Below, piece by piece: positions 4,722 to 5,455 of a stretch of DNA of 5,455 nt. The stretch spans positions 1-5,455 of the forward strand of contig DAOVGO010000040.1 in assembly GCA_030672345.1 (NCBI GenBank), read 5' to 3'. This stretch comes from Methanosarcinales archaeon. GTDB taxonomy: Archaea > Halobacteriota > Methanosarcinia > Methanosarcinales > Methanogasteraceae. Position 1 is the stretch's first letter. The number at the start of each line of letters is the position of its first letter. The notes beneath the pieces were generated by a model, which searched no databases, had not been told where the DNA came from, and saw nothing but the letters and a program-made list of their open reading frames with translations. A program made the translations under genes and the position numbers.

Positions 4722-5455
4722 TCAACCTCTTCTCTTTTCCTTCTCAGCAAGCAACGCAGCAGAGCCGACCGCTACTGCAACAGCCGCGACGCCCGGACCC
4801 GGTATCGATGAACTCCTGGCGGATGCTGCGGGCGGCTGCGGCTGCGTTTGAGACGATGTTGCATTGGGCGATGCAGGCGGCGTCTCTTCCGGAACTTTGG
4901 CTCTTGCTCCGAACCGGGAGGTTGACATCGGGGCAGACATCCGATTCGACTGAGGTGAGGGGCATGTTATCGCAAGCTGGTTGAATATCATGGTTTTCGA
5001 CTCGAAATGGATATACGACTCGTCTTTGCCGGTTATCTCCACGGGAAGTTGCGCCCACGTTTTATCAGATTTGTTATACCGGTATAACCGGATCGTTGAG
5101 ATGGACACGCTGTTTTCGTCGATCCACGATCTGTTAACCCTGAATGAGACTGTAACGTTCTTTATGTTCTTTTCGGTTGCGAATCCAGTCGATCCGACCC
5201 ACAGATTGATGTTTTTGTACACGGTTCCGGGCGGGTCAGCCAAAACGAGCGTGGATGTGTTGTGCAGCGTCTCAACCACCGCCGCAACAGAGCCGTAGTT
5301 GTTTCTGGATGTGAAGTTCACGAACGTGATGTCGGTGCCGGGTTTGACAAACCGGTAGGTTACGAACCTGTTCTTCATGATCTGCCGCTCGACACGCTCA
5401 CGCAGTGCGATGTTTGCATAAGCTTCGCCTGAAGCACCACCACCTCCGCCCCCGC
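4722..5455 (-). CDS. C-terminal part of a cell-surface protein with PGF-pre-PGF domain and archaeosortase-type tail
   Basis: The minus-strand frame is open from the right edge to TGA 4724-4722; 243 complete codons plus stop are visible. It does not begin at the internal Met at 5378. The frame enters with a poly-glycine stretch (six Gly) and SGEAYANI, then about 140 residues with the hallmarks of the archaeal PGF-pre-PGF domain: NTSTLVLADPPGTVYKNINL, VGSTGFATEKNIKNVTVSFRV, and W(I)DENS. Next comes a ~50-residue linker rich in Pro, Ser, Ala and Thr, typical of a glycosylated wall-spanning stalk. The end is IPGPGVAAVAVAVGSAALL plus the basic tail AEKEKRRG, which looks like a tripartite sorting signal processed by an archaeosortase. 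The tripeptide is PGP rather than the usual PGF. Several N-X-S/T sites could carry N-glycans. Family members are S-layer or surface adhesin proteins; the ligand is unknown. It converges on dapA with a 26-bp gap. Confidence 0.87.
   Translation of the reverse strand, partial: GGGGGGASGEAYANIALRERVERQIMKNRFVTYRFVKPGTDITFVNFTSRNNYGSVAAVVETLHNTSTLVLADPPGTVYKNINLWVGSTGFATEKNIKNVTVSFRVNRSWIDENSVSISTIRLYRYNKSDKTWAQLPVEITGKDESYIHFESKTMIFNQLAITCPSPQSNRMSAPMSTSRFGARAKVPEETPPASPNATSSQTQPQPPAASARSSSIPGPGVAAVAVAVGSAALLAEKEKRRG
4726..4745 (+). terminator. Polypyrimidine tract after dapA, possible terminator
   Basis: A 20-nt uninterrupted pyrimidine tract containing TCTTTTCC lies ~30 nt after the dapA stop. 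Archaeal RNA polymerase terminates at U-rich tracts, so this may end the rps17e-dapA transcript. It lies inside the oppositely oriented surface-protein gene, where it encodes the basic KEKRR tail, so the tract may simply reflect that coding. Confidence 0.3.

Noticed and set aside
4018..4725. 235-residue antisense frame within dapA
   Set aside because: It is opposite a fully conserved dapA and its composition is that of a shadow frame.
1..5455. CRISPR array, transposase gene or insertion-sequence ends
   Set aside because: No regularly spaced repeats, no transposase-like protein and no terminal inverted repeats were seen, including around the hepT/mntA module.

Overview
The window looks like a chromosomal segment of a euryarchaeon, most likely a methanogen-like or ANME-like member of the Methanomicrobia. 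The support is an archaeal/eukaryotic-type ribosomal protein (S17e), archaeal BRE/TATA promoters, two genes that appear to be transcribed leaderless, a DUF5788-like archaeal protein, and a surface protein ending in a PGF-pre-PGF domain plus an archaeosortase-type tail. The genus cannot be fixed from the sequence alone.

Left part, minus strand (1-1348). Reading in transcription order from 1348 leftwards there are four elements: a leaderless DUF5788-like gene (1348-911); 8 bases later the first ~36 codons of a dCMP deaminase gene that breaks off without its zinc/catalytic region (902-780); a HEPN toxin gene hepT (750-337); and, overlapping hepT by 26 nt, its MNT nucleotidyltransferase antitoxin mntA, which runs off the left edge. 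hepT and mntA form a type VII HepT/MntA toxin-antitoxin pair with both signature motifs intact (RX4HXY and GSX10DXD). The module starts exactly where the deaminase fades out, which suggests that its arrival, or a deletion next to it, destroyed the deaminase gene. The DNA here looks AT-richer than the rest of the window.

Middle (1349-3480), plus strand. A ~315-nt divergent intergenic region holds both promoters and several short repeats. It is followed by a CstA/BtsT-family carbon-starvation transporter split into two frames by a one-base deletion near 2455. Both halves are well conserved and join into a ~554-residue protein if one base is restored. A strong hairpin and a T-rich hairpin follow the gene.

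Right part (3481-5455). A tight plus-strand operon encodes ribosomal protein S17e and DapA (4-hydroxy-tetrahydrodipicolinate synthase, lysine/diaminopimelate pathway), probably from a leaderless promoter just upstream of S17e. dapA converges, 26 bp apart, on the 3' end of a large minus-strand cell-surface protein gene that enters from the right edge. Only its PGF-pre-PGF domain, Pro/Ser/Thr-rich linker and C-terminal membrane anchor are visible. No other lysine-pathway gene follows dapA.

The points most worth checking are the HepT/MntA module abutting the broken dCMP deaminase, the cstA frameshift, and the variant PGPG sorting signal of the surface protein.
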